Shown piece by piece: positions 30,726 to 31,906 of a stretch of 31,906 nucleotides of DNA (position 1 is the first letter of the stretch; every line of letters begins with the position of its first letter). The stretch spans positions 1-31,906 of the forward strand of contig JACCSF010000083.1 in the NCBI GenBank assembly GCA_013813135.1. The letters are read 5' to 3'. The notes under the pieces were generated by a model. That model saw nothing but the letters and a program-made list of their open reading frames with translations, did no database searches and was not told the DNA's origin. The DNA is from Thermoleophilaceae bacterium. GTDB taxonomy: Bacteria; Actinomycetota; Thermoleophilia; Solirubrobacterales; Thermoleophilaceae. The position numbers and the translations under genes are program-made.

Positions 30726-31906
30726 GCACCCTCCACGCTATCGGGCGCCGGAACGGCGCTCGCGTGCACCGCGCCGAGCGCGCGCAGCTCGCGCTCGAGC
30801 GCCGCGGTGACCAGGAAACGCTCGCGCACGCGCTCGCGGCCGGCGCGGCCCATCTCGACCGCGAGGCCCGGATCGCGCACGAGCTCGACGAGGCGGGCGG
30901 CCAGCTGCTCGGGATCGTCGGCCAGGAAGCCGTCCACGGAGTCCCTGACGGTGAGGCGCAGGCCGCCGTCGGAGCGCCCGACGACCGGGGTGCGCTTCCA
31001 GAGCGTCTCGCACGGGGCGAGGTCGAAGCCCTCGCGCAGCGACAGCTCCAGCGCGGCCCGGGCCAGCAGCTGAAGCGCCCCCACCTCGAGGCTTCCGAGG
31101 CCCTCGTAGCTGGTCAGCAGGAGCAGGTCGTCCTCACCGGCAGCGAAGTCAGACACCTCCTTGGCCGCGCGCCAGTCCTCCGCGGCGCTCGGGTCGAGCA
31201 GCCCGGCCAGCACCAGCTGCAGGTCAGGCTCCTCGGACTTGGCGAGGCGGAAGGCCTCGATCGCCGCGTGCGGGTCGTCCCAGCGGTCGAGCTGGACGAC
31301 CTGGAGCACGAACGGCCGCTCGAGGTCCACTCCGAGCGGGCGCACGACGCGGCCCGGCAGGCGCGGCTCCAAGTCGAGGTTGCGCGAGTCGAGCGGATCG
31401 ATCCCGGGCGCGGCGGCCTGGAGGCGGTCGTCGCGCAGAGACTGGGGTGCGAACGACTCATGCGACACGAGGGTGAGCCGGCAAAGGTCGAGCAGGCCCG
31501 TCACCCGCTCGAGCGCCTCGCCCTCCGCGCGGGACACGTCGAGGTGGCAGCGCCAGGCCACCGGCACGTCGAGGCCCGCGGCCAGGCCGAGCGTGCCCGG
31601 GTCGTGCAGCACCACGAGGTCCGCGGTGCCGTTGAGGCCGCGGCCGATGCGCTCGCACGCGTCGGTCCACGCGTCCCAGTGCTCGCCGTCGATCGCGCTC
31701 TCGCCGCCGCGCAGGCCGTGCTCCAACGCGCTGCCCACGCTCCGCAGGTCGGGATCGGCGAACAGGACGCCCCACTCCACCGCCAGACCGGCCCCGGCCG
31801 CCAGCGGGAGCATCCCGCCGAGCAGCTCCGGAACCGGCCCTGGAGCGCCGGCCGCGCTGACATGAAGGACGCGCGCGCCGCGAAGGGGCGCCGCGGCGTC
31901 CTGAAG
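30722..31906 (-). CDS. TreT-like GT4 glycosyltransferase with altered active site (5' end beyond window)
   Basis: The frame is open to the window edge, giving 394 visible residues. Upstream of ATG 31813 it reads RGARVLHVSAAG, so the true start is outside. It follows trehalose synthase TreT-type GT-B proteins: WRCHLDVS, PGIDPLDSRN, LQVVQLDRWDDPHAAIEA, then SLREGFDLAPCETLWKRTPVV with the EX7E pair. From memory of TreT, the corresponding donor-phosphate motif is SRFDPWKG; here Arg and Lys are replaced (QLDRWDD). The Gly-rich acceptor loop (GGGVAE type) reads AGAPGPVPE. It may therefore be inactive or use another donor. Coupled to thrS by ATGA. Confidence 0.75.
   Translation of the reverse strand, partial: LQDAAAPLRGARVLHVSAAGAPGPVPELLGGMLPLAAGAGLAVEWGVLFADPDLRSVGSALEHGLRGGESAIDGEHWDAWTDACERIGRGLNGTADLVVLHDPGTLGLAAGLDVPVAWRCHLDVSRAEGEALERVTGLLDLCRLTLVSHESFAPQSLRDDRLQAAAPGIDPLDSRNLDLEPRLPGRVVRPLGVDLERPFVLQVVQLDRWDDPHAAIEAFRLAKSEEPDLQLVLAGLLDPSAAEDWRAAKEVSDFAAGEDDLLLLTSYEGLGSLEVGALQLLARAALELSLREGFDLAPCETLWKRTPVVGRSDGGLRLTVRDSVDGFLADDPEQLAARLVELVRDPGLAVEMGRAGRERVRERFLVTAALERELRALGAVHASAVPAPDSVEGA

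Noticed and set aside
28683..31073. 796-codon plus-strand open frame opposite thrS and the glycosyltransferase
   Set aside because: Mirror of strongly supported minus-strand genes; composition typical of antisense shadows.

Overview
The window is GC-rich (about 70% by eye), densely coded bacterial chromosome with many GTG starts. The order thrS-infC-rpmI-rplT-trmH-pheS-pheT-argC-argJ-argB-argD-argG is the Actinomycetota order. My inference is an actinobacterium, probably class Thermoleophilia (Solirubrobacterales-like), with no direct marker such as rRNA present. No rRNA, tRNA, insertion sequence, prophage or CRISPR array was seen.

Layout. 1-1874: partial Rrf2 regulator (-), divergent VanZ-like membrane protein and a NarL-type sensor kinase (+). 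1883-4086: secreted GH3 glycosidase (-) with one frameshift. 4107-5180: HDOD-LuxR fusion (-) behind a sigma28/FliA/WhiG-like promoter. 5233-7372: gltX (-) and endonuclease IV (+), start codons 7 bp apart. 7369-9688: secreted esterase, CMD/AhpD-like protein and a nine-cysteine protein of unknown function (-). 9716-13198: dnaE (-). 13275-14083: VOC protein plus two apparent gene remnants (-). 14180-15280: PAS sensor kinase (+). 15286-31906: one long minus-strand block: TreT-like glycosyltransferase, thrS, infC, rpmI, rplT, terminator, trmH, pheS, pheT, argC, argJ, argB, argD, a circularly permuted ATP-grasp gene with two frameshifts, a class-I amidotransferase-like hydrolase, argG and an overlooked 56-aa membrane protein.

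How it works together. The right half makes translation components and five arginine enzymes (ArgJ, ArgB, ArgC, ArgD, ArgG), largely joined by ATGA/GTGA or longer stop-start overlaps. argF, argR and argH are not here. An ATP-grasp/peptidase-C26 pair lies between argD and argG instead. The left half is accessory: sensing, secreted hydrolases and repair.

Most notable: (1) the HDOD-LuxR gene with a TCAA-N16-GCCGATAG promoter inside an inverted repeat; (2) the ATP-grasp/amidohydrolase pair inside the arginine operon, with indels in the ATP-grasp gene; (3) a 56-aa membrane protein coupled to argG; (4) repeated TANNNT-N6-9-start arrangements that suggest leaderless mRNAs; (5) all three frameshifts and both remnants fall in accessory genes while essential genes are intact; (6) a terminator directly against the trmH start, and an 11-bp inverted repeat between infC and rpmI.
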